Assembly (NCBI GenBank): GCA_900239685.1
Contig: OENT01000543.1
Span: 36,609 to 100,608, forward strand
Direction: 5' to 3'
DNA length: 64,000 bases
Source of the DNA: Rotaria macrura
Lineage: Eukaryota; Rotifera; Eurotatoria; Philodinida; Philodinidae
Positions 35,713-47,229 of this stretch are shown here, piece by piece. The translations under genes were made by a program, and so were the position numbers. Below the pieces are notes generated by a model, which saw only the letters and a list, made by a program, of their open reading frames with translations, was not told the origin of the DNA and did not search any database. Numbering within the stretch: the stretch's first letter is position 1; every line of letters starts with the position of its first letter.

Positions 35713-35720
35713 CTCATTAC

Positions 35721-37974
35721 AATACATAGAATCAACATTAAAACGTAGTTATTTTTCCTTGTAACGTTGGCTTGTAACTTCTACCGAAAAGTTCGAACAA
35801 AAAATTGTCTATCTCATTGAGCAAAAACTAGGATATGTGTCACTGTTGTTGTACCCAATGATACAATTAGCAATAACATCCTGACAAGTATTAATACAAT
35901 AGATTCGGATAAACATGTCGTTATAAAGAACATTTAAACGTTAAATGACTCAACAAATTGAAGGATAATGTTAAAATTTACTGTATAATACATCTGTTTG
36001 ATATAATCGATAATCAATCTGTATAGTTTTAGCTAGATCTCAATGTAGGATAGTGAGATCAGAGTTTTTCTCTCATGTCTTCTCAGTTGAATAAATATTT
36101 TCGAAATCACATGCATTCAATAGAAAGATTTGTAAAAAGTGAATCATGTTATATGTATGTATTTGGAAAACTAAGATAAAGAATATACAAATTTTCAAAA
36201 AATGTTAAGTTATTTAAGATTAAAATAATGAAATTTCGTCGCATTCGTTCTGTTTTATTTGGAGTTTTATAGACAAGCTTTGTGCATTAGCTAAGAGCTA
36301 TTTTGTATTTCTTTTCATTACTCTCTCGTCTATGTTATGATTTGTCATAGCCTAGATATAGTCGAATTCATGCAACTAGCAGCAAGTTATTTACATTATA
36401 AATTAAAAGCAAAGAACTATTACAAAGATCTTTTTTATTCTATCAGTTTCGCAACACAGTTGTTCATCATACTTTCATTGAACTGTTTAGGTATTGTTAA
36501 GAATATGATTCATATACTTATCGTAAAGAATGATCATTGATATATGATCTCTCAGAGTTTGTGATATGATGGGAAGCCAATCATTCATGTGTAAATCTGA
36601 GATTCTGTACATCATCCGACTGTTATTTCTTTTTTTCGAAACATTTTAAAATTTGTTGAAAAACCTAAATTGAACTGTCATTGTCTGTGCTTTCGTATCA
36701 CTGTGATAAATAAAATAAAGAGACAAATCAGTCATAACAAGATCAAGATAAGAACTGAACTGATTGATAACATCTGATCCGTGGCAACAGAAAACGAAGA
36801 ATGTAAATTTCCTCATATCGTCGTAAGTTCATCATTTCCAGCAATTAAAAGATAAAAAGCTATTTTGTGCAATGAATCTGGACATTCGAGAGCTCGTAAG
36901 AAAAACGGTAGTCCTATGACGTTATCAATGTATTGATGAGACACAATACTTTGATGCTGAAGCAGAAGTATTTTAAGCGAACTGTGTTTTTCACATGCCA
37001 GCATCGATGTCTTGTTTATTTTTAAGCTTTCCATTCTTTTAAGAGGTATCTATCTGTTGAATGGACTTTGAAATCCAATTACTATCATGAAATGTGCAAA
37101 AATAAGAAAGGAAGTCAAATTTGCTTCACGGAAATAATGACGAGAGTAGATAGTTTTGCGTTTTTTCTAGAATCAAATTCCAAGGTTTCATTTTCACTAA
37201 AAGATATCATCTTTAGCACTCTCAAGAATGTTTTTTTCAGATTTCTTCAGTCTATTGGAAATACATGTGCTTTTTCCTACAGAATAAAGAAAAATTAGAA
37301 CACAAAAGTTTGAAGTTCAAAGGTTAACAATATACAACGATGACAGAACTCGAGCATACCATAGAAGAGCTGTAGATTGAACATCGATCTTAGCTAAAGA
37401 ATTTTGTCATGTTTTCTTGAGTCATTTCAGAAAAATAGCTGGAAAAGCAACCGTGAGAATTTAATATTAGACACTAGTACACATGAAGCATATAATCAAT
37501 ATCAATTCGTCAGAGAAAACTCGCAAGTTTTCTGAAGATGATTCTTTATTTGATATCGTATATGCGTACTTGAAATTGTGCTCTTCTTTCTGATATGATC
37601 AGTGAGTGACAGAAAATATTCTCGAGCTATGATACTTACCAATGAAACACTGCGTATTCAAACTAACCAAAAAATCTTTCAAATAATTGCATAGATATTA
37701 CTTATAGACATGGATAATTAATACTATCATTTAAAGAAATAGTACGAAACATTATGGAATGAAGAAAAAGAATTTTACTAAGTACAATAACATTTGCGTA
37801 AATTTAACAGATAACCGACTACAGGAAAAAGGGCGCTCATTCTCTGACTGTTTATTTTTTCTTGCCATACGAATGGATTGTTTTTTCAATAGTATTATAC
37901 TACCGTCATTTTTTCTTATTGAACAAAAGCTATCGGAAATTATTAGTCTAGTTTTTTTTATGCATATGCTAATT
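35721..37974. other. Intergenic, no supported gene
   Basis: About 2.2 kb of AT-rich DNA. Short open frames (for example minus strand 36813-37034) have no recognisable domain and no convincing splice partners. I see no repeat family. Confidence 0.5.
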
Positions 37975-38367
37975 ATGGATCATCAACCAGTATTATTCAA
38001 TAGAAATTCAACATTATTGTCAACGACAGGCGGAATAAGTCAAATAGAAATAAATAAACTGCATGACATAGCTAATCAAACAGAATATGAACTGCAAACA
38101 GCCCTTGCTTCTAATATTGAACGGAATGAACAATTGAATATTTTATTACAACGAAGTGATTTATTATTACATCAAAATCAAGCTTTCGGTTTCGGCCTAG
38201 CCGATTATCGAAAAGATATTGAACGAAAACAGTCAATTAATAAATTAAAATATATTGCTATTGGAATTCTTTTATTCATTGTTATTATTCTTATAATTAT
38301 CTTAAATATTATATTAAATTATACAAATAATCTATCTGATAGAAGTACAAACATTATTCTCGAATAA
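37975..38367 (+). CDS. Probable R-SNARE (VAMP/synaptobrevin-like)
   Basis: A 130-residue tail-anchored protein. A coiled-coil SNARE-like segment begins near residue 20 and contains ERNEQLNILLQRSD. This aligns with the VAMP core ERDQKLSELDDRAD, with an Arg at the expected zero layer. A basic linker and one membrane segment of about 22 residues rich in Ile and Leu (IAIGILLFIVIILIIIL) follow, then a short lumenal tail. This is the layout of a vesicle v-SNARE. Conservation is modest, so VAMP family membership is likely but the subfamily is not assigned. I start at ATG 37975; the open frame extends 72 codons upstream, but that part looks non-coding. An upstream coding exon cannot be excluded. Confidence 0.6.
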   Translation: MDHQPVLFNRNSTLLSTTGGISQIEINKLHDIANQTEYELQTALASNIERNEQLNILLQRSDLLLHQNQAFGFGLADYRKDIERKQSINKLKYIAIGILLFIVIILIIILNIILNYTNNLSDRSTNIILE

Positions 38368-40500
38368 TTATTATCTTTACTCTTCTTACGAGTGATTTTC
38401 TATGAGTGGTGTGTATTTTTATCTTTTTCCATTTTTTCCTCATGTCATGTATATTTTTGTGTATGCTTTTTGTCAATTCTATTGTTCTAATTCATAAAGA
38501 TCCGTTACAACTTATATTAGTGTTTATTTTTCAAAATCCGTGTATGAATTGTGTTAGCTCCATAGTTGAGAAAAGAATCTCGTGTACATTATTCGTTCAT
38601 TGAATATGGGAAAACGCTTAATAGATTTTTTACCGAAACTTGTCGAAGAACAAAATTTTCATTCACGAAAACAAGATTTCGTTGAATTTCATAAATGAAA
38701 AATAGTCATTTCACTCCTGATTCGATCGATGTTGATTTCATATCAGGTCTACATCCAAAACTATTCAAATTAGTCATTCTATTAAGTGTAGTTTCTATGA
38801 CCAGCTTGACACTACACATGATAAAAAGCAGGTCCTATGCTTTTTTTCTTTTTTTTAAAACTAACGACAACAAGCTGTTTCAATATCTCCATTCAATTTA
38901 TTCAAGACAAAATAGTGGACGAGAAAGAATCTTTTTTCGTTTGTTGTAAGGAGAGATATTCTTGATAATAGTGAAATCCTATCGGTTTGCATGTTGATCT
39001 CATTATTGACTCGATATTTGATACGAATCCAGAAATTCTTATTCAATTCAAATGAGGGTGAATTTATTTTTCGTTTGATTATGCGAAAATGACTTGAAAT
39101 TTGATATATCGATTGCCTGCACAGTTTTTGCCATTCTGTATTTATCTTGGAAGTTAATTTTACTATTTCAATGTTTCCCCGCATGACTAGTATATAGAAT
39201 CAATCAAAGCTACTTGTCTCTTCTCTAAGATCATCAAATAGCATCAAGGTACACAAGTGTTCTAAGGTTTCACGTTCGATTAAAAATGATTCTTCAGTGT
39301 TATGTAAAAAAGAATTCTACAAAATAACACTACCGCATCTAATTGATCAACTAATATTTAATATGTTTCGCTCAAACCAATGATTAAGTTACAGACAATT
39401 TAGTTGCTTCAAAAAATCTTTAGCATTTTTTTATTTTTGTCAAAATAATCAAGCTCACCATTTGCTTGATGACTTACACTGAAAATTAAATTCACTCGGA
39501 AGAAGATCATTTTAGATGTCTCTCAGTTGTAGTGATCATTTTTCATCTGCTACTGATGTTTTTACTCGGCATAATAACCATGGTGAGAATGAGAGTGATA
39601 TATTTTTGCGATGAAAATAAAAATAGTCGCAGAAATCTATGACGAGTATGGATTATAAGCAGAGTTTTTAGAGTGAATCATAACATGACGGTATGTGTTT
39701 TGATAGGATACTTGACTATTTTCTCATAGAGGAAATCAATATTTTGTTAACAATCATGAAACTTGAAACAGTTCATCGAAGTATATAAAATTACAAAGAT
39801 AATTATAAGCAACGAGACCATGTTTTCTCGTATGCTTGAATAAAATTCGAAATATTACAGAAAAACATTTTCGTTTCATAATCTAAATCGAGAATCTTTC
39901 TTTAAAAACAGTGTACTGCATTATATATACTATATGAGACTAACGATATGCAGTATTTATAACTTGTATGAAACAAAAAGGAAATAAAAAGAAATTGATT
40001 TGGCTAATGATTAATCGTCGAAGTTCAATCCTATCGTGGAGAAAGTGATTAAGACAAATTTTGCAAGGAAGTCAGTTCCATTGTTAGATGATTCTTTTCA
40101 TCGTTATTTTCTCGTCGTTGTCTTCGTTTTTATGAATGTAAGTTTCAACTATAAGCGGTGAAGTGTTATTTGAAACGAATTTTCAACACCATCTTGATTG
40201 ATTATCAAAGAATCCTCATCTTATTGATAAACACTTTTAAACGATTGAGATTCACCGAACTTATGTGTCTTTTTAGTTTCACCACAAGTTTTAACTACAG
40301 CGTATCCATTACTACTTGTCAGTCTAATTGGCATTACGATGTGTTCTATGAGTTTTTACTTTAAGTATCCATACGAATTTTTAAATAGATAACGTCATCA
40401 ATCGTGTCGTTAAAATTTCCTTTCCTTTCACTAAAAGCATGTTGGATTTCAAATAAGATACGAATAAGTTTCAAAATAGTTTTTAGTTTCGAATTTGGAT
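38368..40500. other. Intergenic, no supported gene
   Basis: AT-rich DNA between the SNARE-like gene and the 40.5-kb fold-back element. No domain-bearing frame or repeat was recognised. Confidence 0.5.
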
Positions 40501-41332
40501 TTTATTTAAGGCCCCCCCCTCCAAAAAAAGTCAATTTTCGGGAAAATTCTGAAACTGAGATAGATGCACCAGAAGATAGCCCGTTCTTCGCTCTTTCAGA
40601 ATTGATATAGGTTTTTAGCCCAAATCTCTTTTTTTGTAAGTCTTCTCAAAAAAACTGTATTTTTTTCAAAAATTTCGAAATTCGGATAAATGCATCAAAA
40701 GTTAGCGCGTTCTTCGCTCTTTCAGAATTATTATAGGTTTTTACCCCAAACCTCTATTTTGCAGTAAACTTTGAGGATTTCTGGAAGCCCTTCTCAAAAA
40801 AACTGAATTTTCCTCAAAAATTCTGAAATATCGAAAAAATTGGTCGAAAAAATCTTTTTTGTTTTTTCTCAGTTTGCACTTTCAAAATAGCGCATCCCAA
40901 ATTTCTCAGTCCAGCTCCATAGGATGTATTAAATTTTTTTTTGTTTGAAAGAGCATCTCAAGTTGCAGGGCACTGCAGAGCCCTTTTTTTCGCGATTTTT
41001 GAAGTCATTGAAAATGTAATTTCTGTTTTCCGCTAAAAAAGTAAGAATTTAAAAAAAAGGACTCTGCAGTGCCCTCCATGTGCACATGCTCTTTCTAACA
41101 AAAAAAATTAAAAATATATCATGAACCTGGACCGAGAAATTTGGGTTGCCAAATTCGCTATTTTTGACCCTTGCCAGGTCCGTATCTCAGCCAAAAATCA
41201 TGATAGAAGGTTGAAAATTTAACCATAACCTTTTCATACCAAGCCTAACATATCCTGTGAGTTTTACACGATTCGAACATTCCTGGGCCAAGATCGATTT
41301 TTGAGGGGGGGGGGGGGCTTAAATGAAATAAA
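40501..41332. mobile_element. Fold-back/MITE-like element with poly-C/poly-G ends
   Basis: The left end TTTATTTAAG followed by a C run is mirrored at the right end by a G run followed by CTTAAATGAAATAAA. Inside, AAAGAGCAT and GGGCACTGCAGAG (about 40948-40980) are mirrored at about 41062-41094. Outside those, AAATTTCTC and the flanking AATAGCG also pair, so about 100 bases per arm (near 40880-40980 and 41062-41165) form an imperfect hairpin. The left half also carries two tandem copies of a unit of about 125 bases (sharing CGTTCTTCGCTCTTTCAGAATT). There is no transposase, so it must be non-autonomous. Confidence 0.6.
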
Positions 41333-43059
41333 GGCTCTATGCTGAATGAATAGTCAATATTTAACAAGTGTTGTCTTAAATTCGAACTTTGATATTATTT
41401 TTCATTCAATCCTTTGCATAACTGAATATTTTGTAAGGTAAAACCATTTGGAAGAACAGAATGTGAATTATGATCTGATTCATGACATGTCACATGAGCC
41501 ATCCGACTACGTAAGTTCTAATATTCTCATTCTGATAATAGACATTTTTTTAAATATATGTATTAATTGAATACTACAGAAGATCCGTTTACTTTGATCA
41601 AAATGTGCATATTTATCAGCATTTGTTTCTTGGAATTATAGTTTTACTTAAAAATATATCTAATGAATGAGTATTGATTGTGTGTTACCGATGACATTTT
41701 CAGACGGGCAATACATAATATGTGCGTTAGTTTTTTTCTACTTGTACTTATCTATTTTGTTTTTCCAATTGTTCAAGTATGATCATGTATATTATCTTTT
41801 AACTCAATATGAGATTGACATATAATCTTCATATTTTCCGTAATATTTCAACCATTCTCTGTACATATAAAGATAGTCAGTCAATTCAAATTGTTTTGGT
41901 ATAATAATAAATGCATTCATTAAAATTGTAGTTCGATCAATATGTAAAAATGATCGCAAAACATGTACATCACTATGAATAAATTCTTCTCTTGTTCATA
42001 TTTCCCGTACGTGTAGCATTGGTTAATATGTTGTTTCGTGTCAAGCACCAATAATACACTCACAAGTTATTTGGCAAGAGAATACTGATGAAAAAAAAAC
42101 ATTTTTTGCGTTCAGCTATACTAGAGAATATTTAACAAAGAAGGGTTCAAATTTTCGATTAGATGACGAGATGATTTATTTGATATGCCAAAGAACAGCA
42201 TGGTACTCATACTCCTTTTTTTCTACATACCTTGCTTTTTCCTATGAAACAATTCAAAAGCAATATGTAATTAATGCTGAATCAGAGTTGCAAAACTAAT
42301 ATTATCGATCAAGGAATAGAACACGTAAAAAGTGGCAAGTCTCTAGCAATGTCGATTAATCTTCAGCAGTATTATCAAAGAATCATCGTCGAACTTGTTC
42401 AAAACGTGTAGATAATCCGGCGCTTTGTCATATAACAAAAATAATTATTTAAAATTTAAATAGCGAAATAACGATAATCATAAGTTTAGGTCATTGAAAA
42501 CATCAAGTTCTAACGGTTTTTTAATGACGAAAGCATTACAGTCATGACAGGATAGCATTTCATCATTTAAGACACGTAAGAAAGAAGTAGGAATAATACG
42601 CTTGTGCTTTGCTGCATCGAATTTTTATCTTAAGCTGGATTTCATAGTTCTGTACCAATTCAAGAACTTATAAATGAAGCAGCTCTGAAAATAACATTGA
42701 TGTTAAAACAAAAACTCTTATGCACAGTTCTTTTTTATACCTACCGCTCAAAATAGCAAGGAAAACAAACGTATCTTTCAATGTAGTCGCCATAATATTC
42801 GAAGCGTGTTTCAAGACAGTTAGATGTTCATAATCTGTTAACAAGGATGGCGTCACAGGTAATTGTGGGATTGTCAAAGAGTACCTTGATAATAGTTATA
42901 AAACCGTATCACCACCATTTCATCCATTGACGATAATTTTACAATGATTGAAGTTTTCATTGCGATACAGTAGATACTACGATTCTAACATCTGATTCTA
43001 TACTGATAACGAACAGTTATAATACTACGTAGGAGTCGTAGCTATTTTCTAACATAATC
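41333..43059. other. Intergenic before the serpin cluster
   Basis: Mostly AT-rich DNA. A minus-strand frame at about 42668-42877 lies between plausible acceptor and donor sites but matches no family I recognise; it is left uncalled. Confidence 0.45.
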
Positions 43060-43189
43060 AAATAATGTGAACGTATTTAGGCTAGGAATATATCAAAACT
43101 CAGAATGAACTTTTTTACAATTTATTGTATAATTATTATGTCTTCGTCTAAATTCATGCGCATAGATAGAATATATGGAAATAATTGAT

Positions 43190-43368
43190 CTATGATGTTC
43201 TGGGTGGCGAAACAAATTTACCACTGAATATAACGACACTGCGTCGATTTTCACGAATAAAAAATAAAAACGGTCGATCAGCTTTGAATTCAATAGGATC
43301 TGGTTTCGGCGTAAAAGCTGCACAAGAACGCGTCATAAGAACTGCTGTAGCTGCAGCTGCTTCTGATC
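43190..43368 (-). CDS. Serpin A reactive-loop exon 3 (TRSC loop)
   Basis: Acceptor ATTTAG at 43369-43374, phase 1, 59 codons to TAG. Hinge SEAAAATAV is followed by loop [15 protein letters not shown], then [14 protein letters not shown]1 is probably the Arg or Ser of TRSC. This loop differs strongly from its counterpart in serpin B although the exon bodies are nearly the same. Confidence 0.88.
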
Positions 43369-46227
43369 CTAAATAAAAGCATTCACAATACAAATAAATA
43401 CACATAAATCAAAGTTCAATCAAGTCCTTAAATATAGATCGGACGTTGTGTGCCTTTTTCTTATATGTATTTTTGATTGCGGGAAATAGAAAACATGAAT
43501 TTCATTTTCTGGGAAAATTTTATTCGCTGCTTAATACCGACAATCAATAATACGCAACAGTAAAGAATATGTTATCTCGCTAGTTCTGTAGGTTTAATAA
43601 ATTTTCCACTGAAAAGTGTCAAATTTAATCGACTTTCACGAATGAAAAATAAAAATGGACGATCAGCTTTGAATTCGATCGGCTCCGGTTGTCGACGTAT
43701 TGCACATGATTTTAAATTCATAATAACAGCTGTCGCAGCGGCAGCTTCCGAGCCTAATTAAAGAGGATAGAAAACCGAATCTTGGTTTAAAAAGCATTCG
43801 GTGGGTCCCATGTGCTCAAATGAAATCTGACTGAAATTTTTCACACTAAATCTTGTCGTGTAAAACTTGACAGAATCAACAGTTACATATGCATTATGAT
43901 AATCTCAACCGTACCCGATAAGGACGAAAGACTCATGAAATGTTGCAACATTTGAATTGATTTCAAGTTTCTCAGACGCAATTCCCTTGATGTTTTTAGT
44001 TTGTAGTTACAGTATAAGTTGAAGGTTCATATCGAGTGAAAAATGGTCATTTATAAAATTATACGATACAACATATCATAAGAGTATTGAAATTTCTTAC
44101 TAACAATGTCATTTCAAAGTTCAAAGATAAAGAGTCATCACACGACAAAGACTGACTGATAAAACATAATGTACTAGGTTTCCCTTCCTAGTTCGTTACT
44201 ACTATTCATGGAGGTCATACGAGGAAAAAAAATTTTTTCTTTTCAATCAACAGAAAACATGATCGATTGCAAATCATGCAAAGATGGAACATGAAACGAT
44301 CGACTATCTGTACAAAAACAAATTTTATTCCTTTAGAAAGAATATAATACTAAGAAATAGATGATGATAAAAATCTTCCAGAAAATAGAGTAACATTTTC
44401 ATGTAATTCTCGTATCATGTACAGAAATGGACGATCAACTTTGAATTCGATGACCTTGATATCTGTTGCTAATCGGCGTCTTTTGGTAAGCCTTACAGCC
44501 GTAGAAGCTGCTGCTTCTGATCCTTGAAAACAAAACGAAGAATTGAATGAAGATAGGTTCACTATTGCTTCCCATCAGGAGGAACGCTAATATCTTTGTG
44601 CTGTGTATGAATACAATTCTTAATACATTATGTCATATTAAGGTCAACGTCATTCGCAGAATAAAATGTAATCGCACGTCTTACAAAGTTGATGCCTCCT
44701 TTAACATATACTACATTAGTAAAGAACTAACTCTGATACAGGTTTAATTCTTCTGTAAAGTAGCTCCATGAGATATTCATAGAAATAACACGAAATAACT
44801 TCTGACATGACTTCGTATTCATTTCTTCACAACTGGTTATAAGAAAATAAAAATCCTATGAAAATCTTGCAAATACTATTGATGAATACTGATTATGTGT
44901 GACTGTTCTTTGAGACTTGAATCAAAGAACAATTTTTCTGTTAAGTCTTGATCTTAAAAGATTTGATCCTATCCATGAATACTCCATTACCTTCTAACCC
45001 CTATCCCAGCTCCAATATTTACCTGTTACTCACTGCCTCTCAGAAAAAACCTCTGCTTTAAAAATACAGAAACTCACCTTTTTCATTTACGTCGATGAAT
45101 GCTTTGTGAATAACCTAAAATGTTTTACTTAACCATATTCTACATTCTTCATTTTTAATCAGAAATCTCATACCTTGCTTATATATAAACCATTCCTCTC
45201 ATTTGTTCTACTGACAATACCAGTAAAATCGGCCTTACTTTCATTAAAAGCGTTGATCATGCCAAGTTCTATAAGAACATCATTTAGTAAAAATGAAGAC
45301 TCCATCTTGAATTTCGGTAAATGCAATAGAAGTTCCTGTGATCTTGTAATATCCTGATTAAGTAAATCCTGCATAAGGTCCGGTTTCGATGCTATTTTTC
45401 GCTCCACTTCATCTAACGAAACGCCTGGTCTCGGTAAGATTACAGTAAATACAAATTGAACATTGGGACTGTCGCTTTTATATGGTAAATGAGCGATTTG
45501 TACGTTTAAATCTTTGTCTTCAGCATATGCATACTTATCTTTATGATACATCAATTTTATTTTTGACTTTGTCCCATCGAGTCCGTGAAAATCAGCACTT
45601 TGATTTGTGGCACTTTCTGAGAACTGTTTCATCCATGTACCCTGTCACACAAAATGTATAGAAAATACTGAAACATATTATTTCAGCGATGTATTCATTT
45701 GTAATTACCTTAAAGTAGATACAATTAACGATAATCAAGCGCGTATCACGCGTCACATCATTCGTTGAAAGTAAATTTCGAATCAATTGATTTGTTTGTT
45801 CTTCGACCCACGCATTGATTGTTCGGACAACATTGCCGGCGTTGTTTACGAAATCTTCCAGTTTAATGTCAGCCTGAAATGAGCGCTGAACTAGATTGAC
45901 ATAGTCTTGTTCAAGCTGATAAGCGTCTTGTGCATAGAGACGATTGGCGAGTTTAAGCTTGACTTGTTGATCTTTGTCAGCAATAGAAAGAATTCGTATG
46001 ACTGCTTCTGCTGAGTGAGTCAAGTTCTCGATGGATGATGCATCAAGGACACGAAGCATTTGACTTAATGTTTCTGTTCGAGCACCAGCAGTACACATGG
46101 ACATGGCAAGAACAATACTTGCTGGCGAAAAAAATAGATTTTCATTTTTCTGATTTTTGCTAAGAGTTGAATAAAGAGAATGAGCAAAGCTTTCGAAGCT
46201 GTTCGGTGTCGACGAGGATGACGCCAT
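43190..46227 (-). CDS. Serpin A, with three alternative reactive-loop terminal exons
   Basis: A serpin, a suicide inhibitor of proteases. Core exons: 46227-45709, 45641-45174 and 45114-45078, all in phase. The third ends one base into the hinge Gly codon (VNEK then G). Three terminal exons follow (44522-44350, 43753-43572, 43368-43190), each able to complete the protein, giving 398, 401 and 400 residues. Core features: FFSPASI near residue 33, ANRLYAQ, VNCIYFK, KLMYHKD and the KADFTGI shutter-side segment. There is no signal peptide, so it is probably intracellular (clade B-like). The hinge GSEAAA(S/A)TA is of the inhibitory type. An ATG 53 bases below a TATA box sets the start. The alternative, that only the nearest terminal exon is used and the others are relics, is unlikely because all three are intact. 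Confidence 0.9.
43572..43753 (-). CDS. Serpin A reactive-loop exon 2 (LKSC loop)
   Basis: Acceptor ATTAG at 43754-43758, phase 1, 60 codons to TAA. Hinge SEAAAATAV is followed by loop [15 protein letters not shown], then [13 protein letters not shown]. The expected P1-P1' is Lys-Ser, or a nearby residue. There is no donor inside it, so it can only be a terminal exon. Confidence 0.88.
44350..44522 (-). CDS. Serpin A reactive-loop exon 1 (KRRR loop)
   Basis: Acceptor TTTCAAG at 44523-44529, phase 1, 57 codons to TAG. It encodes hinge SEAAASTAV, a basic loop [11 protein letters not shown], the signature [13 protein letters not shown] and the C-terminus. Counting from the hinge as in antithrombin puts P1 at an Arg inside KRRR, which suggests a trypsin-like or furin-like target. 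It is nearest to the core, 555 bases below it. Confidence 0.9.
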
Positions 46228-46279
46228 GTTTTCTTCACGTTTGATAAAACGTATGAGAGAAATGAGTTTGTATCGGTTC

Positions 46280-46288
46280 CTTTTTATA
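46280..46288 (-). promoter_or_regulatory. TATA box of serpin A
   Basis: TATAAAAAG reads on the minus strand 53 bases above the start codon. It is conserved at the same distance in serpin B. Confidence 0.65.
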
Positions 46289-47229
46289 CTCCGATTTCTA
46301 TGTCAATATTTAGTTTTTTTTGAAGGTGTTTGCGATAGTCTGCAGAAAAAGACGTTTCAAGGTGTATTTTTTTTTGCTTTGATATGACTAATTGTTTGAG
46401 TTAAAAGGAACGAAAGAAAAGTATGTATATTTATCAGCTGGATAACATGCAACGACATATTAAGCAACCAATGAGGATGAGAATATAACAATTTGATAAC
46501 CGAGTCATTATTTTTTACCTATCGAATAGATTGTTTCATTGTGGGTTGCAGAATAATATAATATGAATCACTAGTATGTATGCTCATAAATTGTTGGTTG
46601 ATGATGGAATCTCTTTAGCCAATGATTTTTTTAATGCTGAGTCATTCTTCAATTGTTATATATACTAATGTTAATCGTCTGCATACATATTCCTTCAAAG
46701 TTTTGACATGTCCCATCATGGGTTTTGAAACTTTTGCTTTTCTAATGCACACATGAAGTTCCATGGTGAGAAAAATAGAAATGAGTGTGTCATTACTTGA
46801 ATTATTTAGTAGAACCCTTTTCGAGGAAGCTTGACGATAAATTTTAACAAGATATTAATTAAAGTTATTTCTGCACGATAAAATAAGACAAGTTTCTCTC
46901 TTGCTTACGAAAGTCTTGTGATGCGAACGCTAGAAATGAATGCCACATTCAATACTTTAACTTATTAATTTCTGTATAAATATCGAAAGACGGTATTTTT
47001 AAGCAGATATGAAGGTTTTTTGAAATTTAAATGTATTCAATAAAACAAGTTGATGTTCTACTCCTCGAAAAACTCTTGAGTCATATTTATGATAGACTTT
47101 TGAAAATGGATTTCACGTGTGCCGAAGGAGAATCAAAGGAGTAGCTTCATCGGGGGTTCGTATGTCTGTTTCTCTCTCTCACAACTTTTGCTGTATTTAC
47201 TATTTGATTATTGTCTCAGTCTGTCACGT

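Larger units (their letters stand above)
43060..47229. repeat. Tandem serpin duplication, copy A
   Basis: This block and the one at about 49850-54995 align along nearly their whole length: three loop exons, core exons, promoter, and about 700 bases of upstream flank that ends just after a TCATCGGGGGTTCG stretch. Copy A lacks two insertions present in copy B. Copy ends were placed by eye where similarity stops. Confidence 0.8.

Noticed and set aside
37759..37974. N-terminal extension of the SNARE-like frame
   Set aside because: Composition looks like translated non-coding DNA, and SNAREs of this class are short; ATG 37975 fits better.
42668..42877. Minus-strand open frame with plausible splice borders
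   Set aside because: No family resemblance and no partner exons; could be chance in a region with slightly raised GC.
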